64,000 nucleotides of DNA from Colwellia psychrerythraea (lineage in GTDB: Bacteria > Pseudomonadota > Gammaproteobacteria > Enterobacterales > Alteromonadaceae). The stretch spans positions 1 to 64,000 of the forward strand of contig MAAF01000039.1 in NCBI GenBank assembly GCA_002163005.1, written 5' to 3'. Below the pieces are notes generated by a model that was not told the DNA's origin, searched no databases, and saw nothing but the letters and a program-made list of their open reading frames with translations. The position numbers were made by a program, and so were the translations under genes. This document shows, piece by piece, positions 44,746 through 53,513 of the stretch (its first letter is position 1; every line of letters begins with the position of its first letter).

Positions 44746-45723
44746 TTGAACACACAATCAGAGCTTCAAGCCAGATACAATGATATTAATCGAGGCGTCT
44801 ACTTTATTGGTACCACACCACCTAAAAGTGATACTCCACTTGATAAAGTGACCGAAATTGCTGAAAAACTGCTTGATCGCGTCAGTGATATCGACTTTGA
44901 TGGCCTGATTGTTTATGACATTCAAAATGAAGATTCGCGAACTAGCAAACCTCGACCTTTCCCGTTTAAATCAACTCATGATACTAGGCTTTATTCTGCT
45001 TTATTGAATAAAAAATCAAGTCGTCCTGTCATTACTTATAAGAGCGTTATTCAATCTAATAGCGATGACTTTAATGAGTGGGCAAACGAAGCATGGCAAA
45101 AGTATGGCGTAAAAGATGTAGTGTTGGTTGGAAGTCCATCAAAGGATAATAAAATTTCTTTATCTTTGGCTGATGCGTATAAAACCTTGGTAGATAACCC
45201 GCATGACTTCTTTATTGGTGGTGTAACTATTGCTGAGCGCCATGCCACTAATAAAAATGAACATGAGCGCTTAATTTCAAAACACCAACAAGGTTGTAGT
45301 TTCTTTATTTCTCAAGCGATATACAACCCACAAGCAACAATAGATTTACTGACCCGTTATGCTATTGAATGCCAAAAAGAAGGTGTAAAGCCGCAACGAT
45401 TGATCTTAACATTCTCTCCCTGTGGCAGTGAAAAAACCTTAGAATTTATTGAGTGGTTAGGTGTTAATGTGCCTGAGGCGACCAGCTTACGTATTCTTAA
45501 CGCACAGAGCCCTTTGTATGAGTCAATTCAATTTTGTGTCAATAGCTTGCAACAAATCTTAGATGCGATACTTCCCTATGACTTACCTTTAGGTTTAAAT
45601 ATTGAGAGCTTAACTAATCGTAAGGAAGAAATAGACGGTTCTATTTTGTTATACAAACTATTACGTTCAAAGATGGATAACTTTTTAGCTAAAAAAGAAT
45701 TATCGGCTTTAAATAAACAGTAA
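44746..45723 (+). CDS. MetF-like methylenetetrahydrofolate reductase family protein
   Basis: 325 residues, TIM-barrel MTHFR-like. Recognisable parts are VYFIGTTPP at the start, FDGLIVYDIQNED, RPVITYKSV, DVVLVGSP, FFIGGVTIAERH, GCSFFISQAIYNP and RLILTFSPCG. This resembles the FAD-linked reductase fold, but is diverged from MetF and slightly longer. Activity on methylene-THF is an inference. The start is a TTG at 44746 preceded by AAGAAGAA. Its last 43 codons are duplicated at 51557-51683. A normal terminator is missing because a MITE-like sequence begins 15 bases after the stop. Confidence 0.6.
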   Translation: MNTQSELQARYNDINRGVYFIGTTPPKSDTPLDKVTEIAEKLLDRVSDIDFDGLIVYDIQNEDSRTSKPRPFPFKSTHDTRLYSALLNKKSSRPVITYKSVIQSNSDDFNEWANEAWQKYGVKDVVLVGSPSKDNKISLSLADAYKTLVDNPHDFFIGGVTIAERHATNKNEHERLISKHQQGCSFFISQAIYNPQATIDLLTRYAIECQKEGVKPQRLILTFSPCGSEKTLEFIEWLGVNVPEATSLRILNAQSPLYESIQFCVNSLQQILDAILPYDLPLGLNIESLTNRKEEIDGSILLYKLLRSKMDNFLAKKELSALNKQ

Positions 45724-45737
45724 TAGCGACTAAAAGA

Positions 45738-45976
45738 ACTCAGCGATAATTAAAAGGCTTAGAGACAAGGTATTGATTGAAGAGAATGGTTATTCAGGAG
45801 AATAAGCTCCTGCATTCTCTAATAAGCCGCATCCATGCAGCGTCCTTGTCAATATCAATAACACAGTATGCAAGCCTTTACTTTTTATTAGATACTCGCC
45901 CTTGGGAGCTTGTCAGAAAAGCAAGAACTCTTCTAACATAGCTCTGAGGGGGTAATAAATTTAATGGAATTGGTAT
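45738..45976. mobile_element. MITE-like element, copy 2, left end truncated
   Basis: Matches the element at 39419-39684 from ACTCAGCG through AATTAAAAGGCTTAGAG and GATTGAAGAGAATGGTTATTC to the right end, which ends in the same inverted-repeat sequence (complement ATACCAATTCCATTAAATTT). The left terminal repeat is missing. It carries 46 extra bases with the hairpin CAGGAG-AATAAG-CTCCTG. It starts at microhomology within the direct repeat described at 45594-45742. Confidence 0.72.
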
Positions 45977-45983
45977 TATTATT

Positions 45984-47246
45984 TCAAATTTGAATAGCTT
46001 GGCTGAAATCATCATCGCAAATCACTTGGTCTCGCCCATTATTTTTTGCAAAATAGAGTAAGTCATCAGCACGCTTTAATGTTTCATCTAATGTTTCACC
46101 TTGCCTTCTTTGGGTAACTCCAACACTTGAGGTGACTTTAAGCTCTGCATTATCATCTAAAATAACTGATTGCCGGCTAATACTTAACGCAACCCTATTC
46201 GCAATATTTTTAGCATCACTAAGTTCAATATTAGGCAAAACTGCGACAAATTCTTCACCACCAAAACGTGCAACAATATCTGTCGTCCGTAACTCTTCTT
46301 GAATAACTTTAGCTACATTAACAAGTACCTTATCACCAACCGCATGACCATGATTATCATTAATTCGCTTAAAGCGGTCTAAATCAAACATAATAAGTGA
46401 GTATACTTGCTGACCTTCATTACTTCGTTGTGCCAACCTTAACAATACTCGTCGATTAATTAACTTAGTTAAAGGATCAACCGTTGACTCTCTATAAAGC
46501 TTCATCAACATAGATAGTTGACCAACCTGTAACCATAAACTTATGCCTGCAAATAAAAGAAATAACCAAATACTATTAACAAGCAACCAGATAGATTGAT
46601 CCACAAAGAATATTTCATAGCTGGCAAAAGGAATTAAAATACAAACAACAACAATAACTCCGCCACTAATTGTTAAAGGAAACAAACCTAACATAGCTAA
46701 TATAAAATAAGGTAGCATGGCAAAAATACTCGGTATTTCATCTTTAGGTAAATCACTTACAATCATCATGCTGGCGACATAAAAAATCATTGGTGATAAA
46801 AAAGCCAGCGGCATAACTAAACGAACAGTATTCACCAGAGCACGAACCTTTAACAGGTACGCTAATGAAAATAATGATAACGATAAGACAATTCGCGCAA
46901 CAAGAAGCGCTAACGCTTCGGCATTTGGAAACAATACAAAATCAAACCCAGAAAATATGGGCACAGACAAAGCAAAAAATATGCACATAAACCAGAGACG
47001 AATGGTTATGTAACTAGTGCGCGTGGCAATAAAATCATCTGAATGTAATTTTGTTGAGATCAAATCACTCAAAGCATGCCGGTCGACGGTAAAATAAGAA
47101 TTGAATAATGTTGAATCTTTCGATCTTTTTCTTCGCTCGTCACTGCTTGGGCTTTTATTACCTTGGTCTTTATTATTTGGCCTTTTGACAATAGGTTCCA
47201 TATTATTACCGAAGCTGTTTAAGGAAGTCTGTTTATTACTAGTCAT
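45984..47246 (-). CDS. Membrane-bound GGDEF diguanylate cyclase
   Basis: 420 residues. A charged N-terminus of about 70 residues is followed by six predicted transmembrane segments (about 80-245, for example LWFMCIFFALSVPIFSGF), then a GGDEF domain (250-410). The signature is RFGGEEF, the active form, with DLDRFKRINDNHGHAVGD upstream and a complete set of substrate residues. It should make c-di-GMP from GTP. Third gene of a leftward group: kinase, HD-GYP regulator, cyclase, with gaps of 64 and 73 bases. Confidence 0.92.
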   Translation of the reverse strand: MTSNKQTSLNSFGNNMEPIVKRPNNKDQGNKSPSSDERRKRSKDSTLFNSYFTVDRHALSDLISTKLHSDDFIATRTSYITIRLWFMCIFFALSVPIFSGFDFVLFPNAEALALLVARIVLSLSLFSLAYLLKVRALVNTVRLVMPLAFLSPMIFYVASMMIVSDLPKDEIPSIFAMLPYFILAMLGLFPLTISGGVIVVVCILIPFASYEIFFVDQSIWLLVNSIWLFLLFAGISLWLQVGQLSMLMKLYRESTVDPLTKLINRRVLLRLAQRSNEGQQVYSLIMFDLDRFKRINDNHGHAVGDKVLVNVAKVIQEELRTTDIVARFGGEEFVAVLPNIELSDAKNIANRVALSISRQSVILDDNAELKVTSSVGVTQRRQGETLDETLKRADDLLYFAKNNGRDQVICDDDFSQAIQI

Positions 47247-47319
47247 TTTTTTATCTATTTAATAATGGAAGGTGAAGTACTTGTACCCTAAGGTTTTCAT
47301 TGCGATTACCTATTGATAA

Positions 47320-48870
47320 TTAATTCATAACTAGAATCCTATCTAAACCTCCGTCGCGGTAAAGCCTAATAAAAACTTCAACAACATTTGGGTCAAATTG
47401 ACTACCAGAACCAGATAGAATCGCATCTAGTGCATCTTCATGTGACCATGCTTCTTTATAAGGCCGTTTACTAACGAGAGCATCAAAAACATCAACAACG
47501 GCAACAATTCTTGTTACCAATGGAAGTTCTCCACTTGGAATGCCTTTAGGATAACCTTTACCATCCCAACGTTCATGATGATACAAAGCAACCCGCTGAG
47601 CTAGTTTAGTGCTATCAGAATGACTGAGTATTTGCGCACCAATTTCTGAATGCTGCTTCATTATTTCAAACTCTGCCGTAGTTAATTTACCTGGCTTTTG
47701 TAAAATATTATCAGGTATGCCCACTTTACCAACATCATGTAACATTGCTGCCTTACCGTAGTCTTGTGAATCTTCAGCTGAAACCCCCATAGATTGAGCA
47801 ACAGCAGTTGTGTATGCGCCCAGTCTATTAATATGTTTTCCTGTGGTAGAGTCTTTAAATTCAGCAACTTCAGCCAAAGTATCAATCGCTTGGCTATAAG
47901 ACTTTTTTAAATTTAAATGTAACTTTAACGTTTCTAGCGCATTAGCACATTGGTTGGTAAACACTTCAATAAGATTTTTATCTTCAGGTGATAATGAATG
48001 GTTCGACTCTAAGTAAATAAAACCAACAACATTATTATCAATAGTGAGCGGTAAAATTAAGGAGCCTTCTCTAAGGTTGTCTGTCGACTTATTGTATAAA
48101 ATACTATCAATACATGATTTAGAGATGTTATCAATTCGCGCACGATTTTCCTTTTTATGGAATAACTCCCCTACCCCTGATTCTATCTTGACTTCTTCAC
48201 CCGTTACCGTAGCAACCACGCCGTCGATAGTAGAGATAAGAGCATTTTCATTTAAGTGGCATAAGCCAATAATCTGCGTCAAAATTCCATCAAAAAAGTC
48301 GGATAACGATCCTTTTGAAATACGATAAACCTCAGGCGCAGCATCAATAATTTTACGTAACCCCATCCTATTCAGATCAATCGCTTTAAGCTCTCGATAG
48401 GCTTTAATCGTAGAGCGCACTGTTGTGTAAAGTTTATCGATTGTGAGTTCAGTTTTGTCTTTGTAATCATCTATATCAAAATTATCAATAATAAAACGCT
48501 CTGGCGCGATACCTGGCTGTCCCGTTCTGATCACTAGGCGGATCATTTTCATTGCTAATTCATTTCGAATATATTCAACTAGCTGCAACCCAGCATCATC
48601 TGTTTCCATAACTACATCAATTAATGCCAACGCAATATCTTCATGTTTATCAAGAATTTCCTTCGCTTCAAAAGCTGAGCTGGCTTCTAGAAACTGAAGT
48701 TCACGACCATCCAACTCAAAGCCTTTTAAATTGAGTTTAGTTAGTGTCCTTATATCCTCTTCATCATCAACAAGTAAAACTTTCCAAACATACCTACTAG
48801 CCAGAGGTGCAGTTAAATTTGAACTACCTTGCTGATCTTTAGATTTAATATTACGGTTAATTATTTTCAT
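47320..48870 (-). CDS. Response regulator with DUF3369 and HD-GYP phosphodiesterase domains
   Basis: 516 residues. Receiver domain (about 28-155) with acidic pair in LLVDDEEDIRTL and phosphoacceptor Asp in LALIDVVME; DUF3369, a GAF-like region (about 170-320); HD-GYP domain (about 325-510) with HDVGKVGIPDNIL and HHERWDGKGYPKGIP intact. HD-GYP enzymes degrade c-di-GMP. The receiver suggests activation by phosphorylation, most simply by the adjacent kinase (gene 48935-50821). Together with the cyclase downstream the module can both make and remove c-di-GMP. Confidence 0.93.
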   Translation of the reverse strand: MKIINRNIKSKDQQGSSNLTAPLASRYVWKVLLVDDEEDIRTLTKLNLKGFELDGRELQFLEASSAFEAKEILDKHEDIALALIDVVMETDDAGLQLVEYIRNELAMKMIRLVIRTGQPGIAPERFIIDNFDIDDYKDKTELTIDKLYTTVRSTIKAYRELKAIDLNRMGLRKIIDAAPEVYRISKGSLSDFFDGILTQIIGLCHLNENALISTIDGVVATVTGEEVKIESGVGELFHKKENRARIDNISKSCIDSILYNKSTDNLREGSLILPLTIDNNVVGFIYLESNHSLSPEDKNLIEVFTNQCANALETLKLHLNLKKSYSQAIDTLAEVAEFKDSTTGKHINRLGAYTTAVAQSMGVSAEDSQDYGKAAMLHDVGKVGIPDNILQKPGKLTTAEFEIMKQHSEIGAQILSHSDSTKLAQRVALYHHERWDGKGYPKGIPSGELPLVTRIVAVVDVFDALVSKRPYKEAWSHEDALDAILSGSGSQFDPNVVEVFIRLYRDGGLDRILVMN

Positions 48871-48934
48871 ATCGACTCCTATTTACAGCTAATTTAACCG
48901 CAAACTAAATTTATTATTATAATAAAGTGATAGA

Positions 48935-50821
48935 TTAATTTTCATTTTCTAGTCCTAGAACGGCCTGACACGGAAAAATGATTTCAAAAACGACTCCCTT
49001 ACCTAAACTGCTCTGACAGCGAATATGTCCATGCATATCATTTACCACAATGTTATGACATAAATACATACCAAGCCCCGTACCATCAGTACGAGAGGTG
49101 GTAAAAAAAGGCTCAAATATTTTATCAAGGGTACTTGGCGTCATGCCTTTACCATTATCTGTATAGAGCAGACGAATAAGATTGTTTTTCGTACTATCAA
49201 TCTCTATCTGAATAAGCGGATTATGCATTTCATTAGCAAAATCAGTCGTAAAACCATGAGCAAAACTATTAAGAATTAAATTAGTAATAAGTTGGTCAAA
49301 ACGCCCTGGCTGCCCAAAAACATCGAGTTTATCTGGACAATAAAGCTCAACAATAATAGCCTTTTTCTTTAACTGACTAGTTAAGGTAAAAACAACATCT
49401 TCAAGTACTTCTTTGACGTTGTAGCGTCTAGATTTTTCTGATACTTGATCAACAGAAGTACGCTTAAAACTTTGTACTAGCCTAGCGGCTCTACTTAAAT
49501 TAGAAAAAGCCAAAGAAGAGACTGTTTCAATAACATTGATATTATCTAATAAGTCTTGTTCTTCAACTTCATCTTGGCTTAATAACTCAATTAAATTTTT
49601 CTGGATTTGCTGGATTTGGCTAACTGATCCGATAGCGATACCTAACGGCGTATTAACTTCATGGGCAAAACCTGCCACCATTCGACCAAGAGCCGCGATT
49701 TTTTCACTCGCAAGTAATTCATCTCGAGTCAAATTTAACTCATTAATATTTTTATCTAGCTTTTTCTTATTGCGTTGTAATTTTTTAAAAATAATAGGAA
49801 TAACTAGTGCCATCGCCATAGCCATAAACACTAATATTGAATAGAAAAACAAACCATAAAAAGCATCAGTTCGAGTTTGCTGAGCTAGTGTAAGTAAATC
49901 ATCTGTAATGGAATCTTCAATATTCTTTAAACTATTTATCCTCTCAGTACTCGCTGCAAACCATTGTAAAGCAGAGGAATCACCTCCATAAGTTATCGGG
50001 AGAACATTTTGATTTGTGCTTTGTTGATTATTAAAAAACTGCTGATAAACATATGTTCTTATCACTGATATTCTTTGAGTAGCAACTGAATTATTAATAT
50101 GCTCAAATAAAGTAATATATGGCGTAGTCGTCGCTAAGATAAAATTTTCAAAATATACATTTTGTTCAGCCGATAAAGAGATAGCTTCTAAGTACTGAGT
50201 CAAAGAGACTGCATCTAAACTCAATATACTGCTAATAATTGCTCTTTCTAAACCTGCTTTCTCCTTCCCTTTCAAAAGATTAAGGTAAGCATTACTTAAC
50301 TGAGAGATATTACTGTTGTTAGATACGTTAGGCAGCATAGAAATAATCTTAAACAATTGTTTGTTTAAACGACTAAAGTAATCAATTGTGACCGTTACTG
50401 AAGCATCCAATGAAATAGCTTGCTGACGAACAAGGGAGATTCGTTCAAACTCAATCACGATATCAGCGAATGACTTACTAAAATAATGCCTTTCACTTTG
50501 CTCATTAAACACTTTTAATCTACTTGAGACGTTAGCAATTAGCCTATCCGTATTTTGATATTGAACCTGTAATTCTTCAAAGAATTTTTGCCCATGACTA
50601 GACATATATATTGAAGTTTTACCTCTTTCCTTTTGTGTTTCATGTATCAAAGCTGATATTTGAGTCGTTAATTTTATTAGTTGTTCAACTTGCGTAATTT
50701 CGCCAACAAAACATGCCTCATCTTTGACTCTTATAGCTGAAAAAAGCAATATCCCCATAATAGGAAATAATAAAATTACATACAGTATTTTTGTATTTTG
50801 AAGTTTATTTAATAATTTCAC
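48935..50821 (-). CDS. Sensor histidine kinase with NIT (nitrate/nitrite-sensing-like) domain
   Basis: 628 residues. An N-terminal transmembrane helix, a periplasmic all-helical domain of about 290 residues with NIT features (LIHETQKERGKTSIYMSS and LLKGKEKAGLERAI), a second transmembrane helix near 315-337, then a kinase core: H-box FAHEVNTPLG, N-box LITNLILNSFAHGF, G1 DNGKGM and G2 GTGLGMYLCHNI. All catalytic residues are present. NIT domains are linked to nitrate or nitrite sensing, but ligand here is not proven. First gene of the three-gene signalling group. Confidence 0.9.
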   Translation of the reverse strand: MKLLNKLQNTKILYVILLFPIMGILLFSAIRVKDEACFVGEITQVEQLIKLTTQISALIHETQKERGKTSIYMSSHGQKFFEELQVQYQNTDRLIANVSSRLKVFNEQSERHYFSKSFADIVIEFERISLVRQQAISLDASVTVTIDYFSRLNKQLFKIISMLPNVSNNSNISQLSNAYLNLLKGKEKAGLERAIISSILSLDAVSLTQYLEAISLSAEQNVYFENFILATTTPYITLFEHINNSVATQRISVIRTYVYQQFFNNQQSTNQNVLPITYGGDSSALQWFAASTERINSLKNIEDSITDDLLTLAQQTRTDAFYGLFFYSILVFMAMAMALVIPIIFKKLQRNKKKLDKNINELNLTRDELLASEKIAALGRMVAGFAHEVNTPLGIAIGSVSQIQQIQKNLIELLSQDEVEEQDLLDNINVIETVSSLAFSNLSRAARLVQSFKRTSVDQVSEKSRRYNVKEVLEDVVFTLTSQLKKKAIIVELYCPDKLDVFGQPGRFDQLITNLILNSFAHGFTTDFANEMHNPLIQIEIDSTKNNLIRLLYTDNGKGMTPSTLDKIFEPFFTTSRTDGTGLGMYLCHNIVVNDMHGHIRCQSSLGKGVVFEIIFPCQAVLGLENEN

Positions 50822-51327
50822 ATTTTTACCACATCAATGAATCTCTACAATTTTTTCATCATAACAACGGCTCTGATTCACATGACCAATAATGTTGGTA
50901 ATAAAATTATCATTAAGCTATCTTAAATTTTGAAACCAAAATATTCATATTGGTAGATAATTGTGCTTATTCAACAACCAGATTAGCCCTTATCTCCCGC
51001 TCTATCCGCCTCAATAGCACAAATGAAAATTTAAATACCTCACTGCCCTAAGTTATTTTTTAACATGCCTATGTAGTTAACTCAGGATCTTGCTGTAAAC
51101 GTCATCTTCAAGGTATTTACATCGAAGATCTGAGTACTTTAGGCTAAGATTCCTGCTTAAGACACTACGGGAATGACGTCCCTGAGCCATGTGTATAGAC
51201 ATGTTTTTTAATTGAATATTGTCAATTTAACTAGCTAAGTATTGCGTATACTTGATCACAAAAATATAATTCAAAAAATTATAGTGCGTCTAATATATGT
51301 AATATAAATACATAAATTAATAAATAA
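50822..51327. other. Intergenic region; repeat-like sequence, no gene seen
   Basis: The stretch 51080-51190 includes GATTCCTGCTTAAGACACT and CGGGAATGACG, similar in style to dispersed ATTCCCGC-type repeats seen in many genomes. Otherwise AT-rich with no supported frame; the kinase promoter should lie in its left part. Confidence 0.4.
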
Positions 51328-51341
51328 TTGATTTAAATCAA
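51328..51341. promoter_or_regulatory. Consensus FNR box
   Basis: TTGATTTAAATCAA matches the FNR consensus TTGAT-N4-ATCAA at all ten defined positions. A TAATAT or CATAAT -10-like sequence follows at 51368-51375, giving a centre near -45 from the likely start, close to the class II position. Confidence 0.7.
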
Positions 51342-51386
51342 ATTAATATCGATGAACAATTAGTCAACATAATATTACTATTGGCT

Positions 51387-51470
51387 ATGTTCTCACTCAG
51401 TGTTGCTTTGAGCATATTATTTCTGTTGGTATTTATATTTGTATCTAAAAAGAAAAAACAGCCTAAGTAA
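51387..51470 (+). CDS. Putative single-pass membrane microprotein, 27 residues
   Basis: ATG frame encoding a hydrophobic segment (MFSLSVALSILFLLVFIF) and a basic tail (VSKKKKQPK), a complete type of small membrane protein with positive-inside tail. A consensus FNR box lies 46-59 bases upstream and a weak hairpin CGGCT/AGCCG (51499-51514) follows the stop. No good ribosome site is visible. I do not recognise a family. It could be an oxygen-regulated accessory subunit, but this is speculation. Confidence 0.4.
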   Translation: MFSLSVALSILFLLVFIFVSKKKKQPK

Positions 51471-51556
51471 TTTCATAAATACTTAGTCGCCACACCCGCG
51501 GCTATATTCAGCCGTTTATTAACTAAATCATTCGCTTGTGCAAACTTAATATAAGA

Positions 51557-51683
51557 TTTAAATATTGAGAGCTTAACTCATCGTAAAGAAGAAATAGACG
51601 GCTCTATTTTGTTATACAAATTATTACGTTCAAAAATGGATGGTTTTTTAGCCAAAAAAGAATTGTCGGCTTTAAATAAATAG
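51557..51683 (+). pseudogene. Duplicated 3' end of the MetF-like gene
   Basis: Matches 45594-45720 of the MetF-like gene without gaps, encoding NIESLTHRKEEIDGSILLYK and KKELSALNK then TAG. The homology continues past the stop as far as GAACTCA (51705). By hand I count about 16 differences in 149 bases. No start codon or upstream part remains. Confidence 0.88.
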
Positions 51684-51698
51684 TAATAGTTGCCAAAT

Positions 51699-51740
51699 GA
51701 ACTCAACATTATGCTGAGTTCTTTGTACTATTTTTTGTTC
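51699..51740 (+). terminator. Terminator retained behind the duplicated gene end
   Basis: GAACTCA-A-CAT-T-ATG-C-TGAGTTC hairpin followed by TTTG...ATTTTTTG. The intact MetF-like gene keeps only the left arm GAACTCA, where the MITE sequence takes over. Confidence 0.65.
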
Positions 51741-51871
51741 ACTATTTCGTCCCTGTCTGATATGAAAAAATGAAAGCGCAGTGTTTGTTCTTAAACAAGC
51801 GCTTTTTTACGACCACTTTATTGATCTCCCGCCAGATTTCTCCCCCTATACCTGATAAACTATCATAACGC

Positions 51872-51885
51872 CACGATATGTCGTG
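51872..51885. promoter_or_regulatory. Palindrome before the sigma-54 activator gene
   Basis: CACGA-TATG-TCGTG, 30 bases before the start codon at 51915. It may be an operator or a leader hairpin. Confidence 0.3.
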
Positions 51886-51914
51886 CATCTGATTTTACCA
51901 AGAGAAAATAAGGT

Positions 51915-53339
51915 ATGCCCGCAAATATAAAAGAATTTTTGGCTGACTCACAACTACTTCTCAATGCCGTCGGCGAAGGTGTCTATGGCTTTGATAAAGA
52001 CGGGAATGCTGTGTTTGTTAACCCAGCTTCTGAGCAAATGACAGGTTGGAAATCAGCAGAATTACTCGGTAAAAATATTCATAAATATCATCACCATACA
52101 CGTGCCAATGGTGAACTCTACCCGAGTGAAGAATGCAATATTTATAATACCATGCGTGACGGTTTGGAGCGTAAAATTACTGATGAAGTATTTTGGCGCA
52201 AAGATGGTACTAGCTTTCCAGTAGAATACACCTCAACCCCCGTTTTTAAAGACGGTGAACTCATCGGCGCCGTTGCTGTTTTTCGTGATGTCAGTCAACA
52301 AAGACTAGCCGATAGTAACCTGCGATCTGCATTGAAAAAAGTACAAGACCTTACTGAAAAGCTGCAAGCAGAAAATAGCTACTTACAAGAGGAAATAAAT
52401 GAAAACTGGCATGGTTCAGGGTTAGAAGGTAACAGCCCAAAATTTCTTGCCATGTTGCAGCAAATAAAACTGGTTGCTCAAACTGATAGTACCGTACTTA
52501 TCTTAGGTGAAAACGGCACAGGTAAAGAGCTTGTTGCTCGTAATTTACATCAATTGAGTCAACGCCATAATACCCCCTTAGTAAAAGTAAACTGTGCTGC
52601 ATTTTCATCAAACTTGTTAGAGTCTGAGCTTTTTGGACACGAAAAAGGGGCATTTACTGGCGCAATCGAAAAAAGACGGGGTCGTTTTGAGCTCGCCGAC
52701 AAAGGCACCTTATTTTTAGATGAAATTGGTGAACTCTCACCCGATGCACAAAGTAAATTATTACGCGTTCTACAGGAGCGTGAATTTGAGCGTGTCGGTG
52801 GTAGTAAAACTATCAAGGTTGATATTCGTATTATTGCCGCTACCAACCAAGATTTACTCGCCATGGTTGAGCAAGGTAAATTTCGAATGGACTTATATTA
52901 CCGCTTGAATGTATTCCCTATCGTTATGCCCGCGTTAAGAGAGCGAATAGAAGATATCCCCTTGCTTTGTCACAGTATTTTAGCGCAACTTAATACTAAA
53001 CTTAATAAAGATATCAAAAGCATAAGTAAACATAGTCTAAACAAATTGGCGAGTTATCATTGGCCAGGGAATATTAGAGAGTTGCAAAACATTCTTGAGC
53101 GTGAGGTTATTCTATCCACTTCGACCACTCTGCATATTCAACAAAAATTTGATAAATCTCAATCGATTGTACGTACTTTTAACAAGCCTTTGGCTGACAT
53201 TGAAAAAGCTTACATTATTGAGGTATTAAATGACTGTCATTGGCGGATTGGCGGTAAAAATGGCGCAGCCAAAATACTAGGTTTGCCCGATAGCACCTTA
53301 CGTTCAAGGATGATAAAGCTTAAAATTAAACGCGGTTAA
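51915..53339 (+). CDS. PAS-containing sigma-54-dependent transcriptional activator
   Basis: 474 residues. N-terminal PAS/PAC (about 10-135, EGVYGFDKDGNAVFVNPASE), a short coiled linker, AAA+ domain (about 165-400) with Walker A GENGTGKE, the sigma-54 contact loop ESELFGHEKGAFTGA, Walker B GTLFLDEIGEL, and sensor motif RMDLYYRLNVFPI. The C-terminal Fis-like helix-turn-helix is GGKNGAAKILGLPDSTLRSR. GAFTGA is intact, so it should activate RpoN promoters. It lacks a receiver domain, so the PAS domain is the probable input. Likely targets are ccoG and the norE/norF-like genes downstream. Confidence 0.92.
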   Translation: MPANIKEFLADSQLLLNAVGEGVYGFDKDGNAVFVNPASEQMTGWKSAELLGKNIHKYHHHTRANGELYPSEECNIYNTMRDGLERKITDEVFWRKDGTSFPVEYTSTPVFKDGELIGAVAVFRDVSQQRLADSNLRSALKKVQDLTEKLQAENSYLQEEINENWHGSGLEGNSPKFLAMLQQIKLVAQTDSTVLILGENGTGKELVARNLHQLSQRHNTPLVKVNCAAFSSNLLESELFGHEKGAFTGAIEKRRGRFELADKGTLFLDEIGELSPDAQSKLLRVLQEREFERVGGSKTIKVDIRIIAATNQDLLAMVEQGKFRMDLYYRLNVFPIVMPALRERIEDIPLLCHSILAQLNTKLNKDIKSISKHSLNKLASYHWPGNIRELQNILEREVILSTSTTLHIQQKFDKSQSIVRTFNKPLADIEKAYIIEVLNDCHWRIGGKNGAAKILGLPDSTLRSRMIKLKIKRG

Positions 53340-53342
53340 ACT

Positions 53343-53397
53343 TATACCCAAGCCAGCTCAAGATGCACGGTATATCGCGCCAACGCGATATACCGTG
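53343..53397. repeat. TATACCC repeat with perfect 14-base hairpin
   Basis: TATACCCAAGCCAGCTCAAG is followed by CACGGTATATCGCG (53366-53379), loop CCAA, and CGCGATATACCGTG (53384-53397). It starts four bases after the activator stop. There is no T-run, so it is not a classical terminator, though so strong a stem may affect transcription or mRNA decay. Confidence 0.8.
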
Positions 53398-53460
53398 TCA
53401 CCCAGTAGTTCACATCTTTATTTTTTCAATTAAATACAATGACTTAAATGCTCGCCATTC

Positions 53461-53476
53461 TGGCGTGATTATTGAT
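53461..53476 (+). promoter_or_regulatory. Candidate sigma-54 promoter of ccoG
   Basis: TGGCGTGATTATTGAT has a full -24 element (TGGCGTG) with correct spacing to TTGAT, one base from the -12 consensus TTGCW. It ends 37 bases before the ccoG start, and the gene upstream encodes a sigma-54 activator. Confidence 0.45.
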
Positions 53477-53513
53477 ATAGAGTAATTACTTAATTATGAC
53501 CCTGTAGTAATTT

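Noticed and set aside
45984..50821. Signalling module as part of an integrated phage or ICE
   Set aside because: No integrase, transfer or phage genes lie between the direct repeats; only the repeats suggest insertion.
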